Source: Acidobacteriaceae bacterium
GTDB lineage: Bacteria; Acidobacteriota; Terriglobia; Terriglobales; Acidobacteriaceae
Direction of reading: 5' to 3'
DNA: 6,905 nt
Assembly: GCA_030039895.1 (NCBI GenBank)
Contig: JASHUR010000154.1
Coordinates: 1-6,905, forward strand
The notes beneath the pieces are model-generated. The model saw only the letters and a list, made by a program, of their open reading frames with translations, was not told the DNA's origin and made no database searches. The position numbers were made by a program, and so were the translations under genes. Shown in pieces: positions 5,914 through 6,905 of the stretch. Numbering within the stretch: position 1 is the stretch's first letter; each line of letters begins with the position of its first letter.

Positions 5914-6905
5914 GTGAAGTTTTCTCCTGCCTCGCTGTGTCTATTTGCCTTTTTCCTTCTGAGTTCTTTCATCCCAGCCCCGCTAAGCGCACAAGAACAA
6001 GCGGTCAAAGCTGCCGTCAACTCGCTGCCACCGGCAGATCAGCAGGTAATTACTCGTCTCGGCGAGCTAAACACTCTGCCTTCCGGGGACTGGCGTTTTC
6101 ATGCCGGAGATGTGCCCCACGGAGAGGACCCATCGCTGGACGATTCCAGCTGGCAAGTGGTCAAGCCGGGATTTGTTGGCCCTTACGAAGCCGCATGGTT
6201 TCGCCAGTGGGTTGAGGTCCCGAAGACTCTGCACGGCTACGACCTGACCGGTACACGAATCTGGTTCCAGTTCCGCGCATATGCAAACGGCCCCATGCCG
6301 CAGATTATTTATTTCAACGGCCGCCGTGTTGCACTGGGCGATGATCTTGCTCCCATCGTTCTCTTCGACAAGGCGAAGCCGGGCGACAAAGTACTGGTTG
6401 CCGTGAAGTTGCTGGCGACAGTCGACAAGAAGCAGTTTGCCGGCTCGGAGATGAAGATCGATTTCGCGCCCAACAGGCCGAACCCTGAGGACCTGCGTAC
6501 CCAGTTTGTTTCCGCGGCATTGCTGGTCCCGAGCTTGTCGAAGAATATTCCTGCCGATGAAGCCACGTTGGATAAGTCCATTTCTGCTGTCGATCTCAAG
6601 GCGCTTGACGCGGGCGATCAGGCCGCATTTGACGCTTCGCTGAAGGCGTCCCAGCAAGAACTCGATGCCCTGCGGCCGCTCATGCAGGAAGCTACCTTTC
6701 ACGTCACCGGCAACTCCCACATCGACGCAGCCTGGCTCTGGCCGTGGACCGAATCCGTCGGTGTCGTCAAGGACACCTTTGGCACGGCGATTCAGCTGAT
6801 GGAAGAATATCCGGATTACACCTACACGCAGTCGGCAGCGCAGTACAACGCATGGCTGGCGAACGATTATCCGGCGCTGAACGATCAGATCAAGCAGCGC
6901 ATTAA
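5914..6905 (+). CDS. Secreted GH38 alpha-mannosidase, N-terminal part (runs off right edge)
   Basis: The frame is open from GTG at 5914 to the window edge (330 full codons), so only the N-terminal part is seen. Residues 1-26 form a Sec signal peptide: short charged start, hydrophobic core around 8-20, and likely cleavage after LSA before QEQ, so the enzyme is exported. Residues about 45-150 look like a beta-rich sugar-binding domain (GDWRFHAGD, DDSSWQVV, WFRQWVEVP, YFNGRRV). A helical stretch leads to the GH38 catalytic start VTGNSHIDAAWLWPWTE, where H269 and D271 are the expected zinc ligands, followed by LMEEYPDYTYTQSAAQY. The catalytic nucleophile aspartate and the C-terminal domains lie outside the window. 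GH38 enzymes release alpha-linked mannose with retention of configuration, which suits a polysaccharide-degrading bacterium. Placing the signature near residue 270 resembles the MAN2C1-like layout. Exact substrate unknown. Confidence 0.92.
   Translation, partial: MKFSPASLCLFAFFLLSSFIPAPLSAQEQAVKAAVNSLPPADQQVITRLGELNTLPSGDWRFHAGDVPHGEDPSLDDSSWQVVKPGFVGPYEAAWFRQWVEVPKTLHGYDLTGTRIWFQFRAYANGPMPQIIYFNGRRVALGDDLAPIVLFDKAKPGDKVLVAVKLLATVDKKQFAGSEMKIDFAPNRPNPEDLRTQFVSAALLVPSLSKNIPADEATLDKSISAVDLKALDAGDQAAFDASLKASQQELDALRPLMQEATFHVTGNSHIDAAWLWPWTESVGVVKDTFGTAIQLMEEYPDYTYTQSAAQYNAWLANDYPALNDQIKQRI

Noticed and set aside
6067..6720. A 217-codon open frame on the minus strand
   Set aside because: It is antisense to the GH38 gene, which has a signal peptide, ribosome binding site and catalytic motif; the antisense product resembles nothing known to me.
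1..6905. CRISPR arrays, insertion sequences, phage or defence genes
   Set aside because: No regularly spaced repeats, transposase motifs, terminal inverted repeats or defence-type domains were found on either strand.

Overview
The window reads as a piece of a soil-type Acidobacteriota chromosome, most likely class Terriglobia (for example near Terriglobus, Granulicella or Edaphobacter). This is inferred from moderately high GC, a RibA carrying a YEQQEGRGIGL motif, a bacillithiol-type BshA in a Gram-negative-looking setting, a LytS-type kinase, and a secreted GH38 alpha-mannosidase of a kind common in that group. No database search was possible, so the taxonomic call is tentative. No phage, insertion sequence, CRISPR array or other mobile signature was seen. 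The genes look like ordinary chromosomal genes and none seems broken, apart from the two cut by the window edges.

Layout: (1) Bases 1-342, plus strand: 3' end of ribA (GTP cyclohydrolase II, riboflavin synthesis). (2) 358-1701, plus strand: a membrane LytS-type sensor histidine kinase 15 bp after ribA, without an adjacent response regulator. (3) 1665-2813, minus strand: bshA (first step of bacillithiol synthesis), whose 3' end overlaps the kinase gene tail-to-tail by 37 bp. (4) 2860-3726, minus strand: a ChbG/HpnK (YdjC) family deacetylase just upstream of bshA, probably co-transcribed with it. (5) 3862-3938, plus strand: tRNA-Val(UAC) with encoded CCA. (6) 4073-5797, plus strand: a multi-pass membrane PAS-GGDEF diguanylate cyclase with intact active site and I-site. 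(7) 5914 to the right edge, plus strand: the first 330 codons of a secreted GH38 alpha-mannosidase, with a good ribosome binding site and a TATAAT box.

The coding and RNA genes explain almost everything. The remaining gaps are short: 46, 135, 134 and 116 bp. They hold a possible tRNA promoter, a tandem 9-bp repeat, a dyad-symmetric element before the cyclase gene and a near-palindrome before the mannosidase promoter. I see no convincing undescribed system. The points most worth a second look are the pairing of bshA with a YdjC-type rather than an LmbE-type deacetylase, the partnerless LytS kinase behind ribA, and the unassigned membrane sensor of the diguanylate cyclase.
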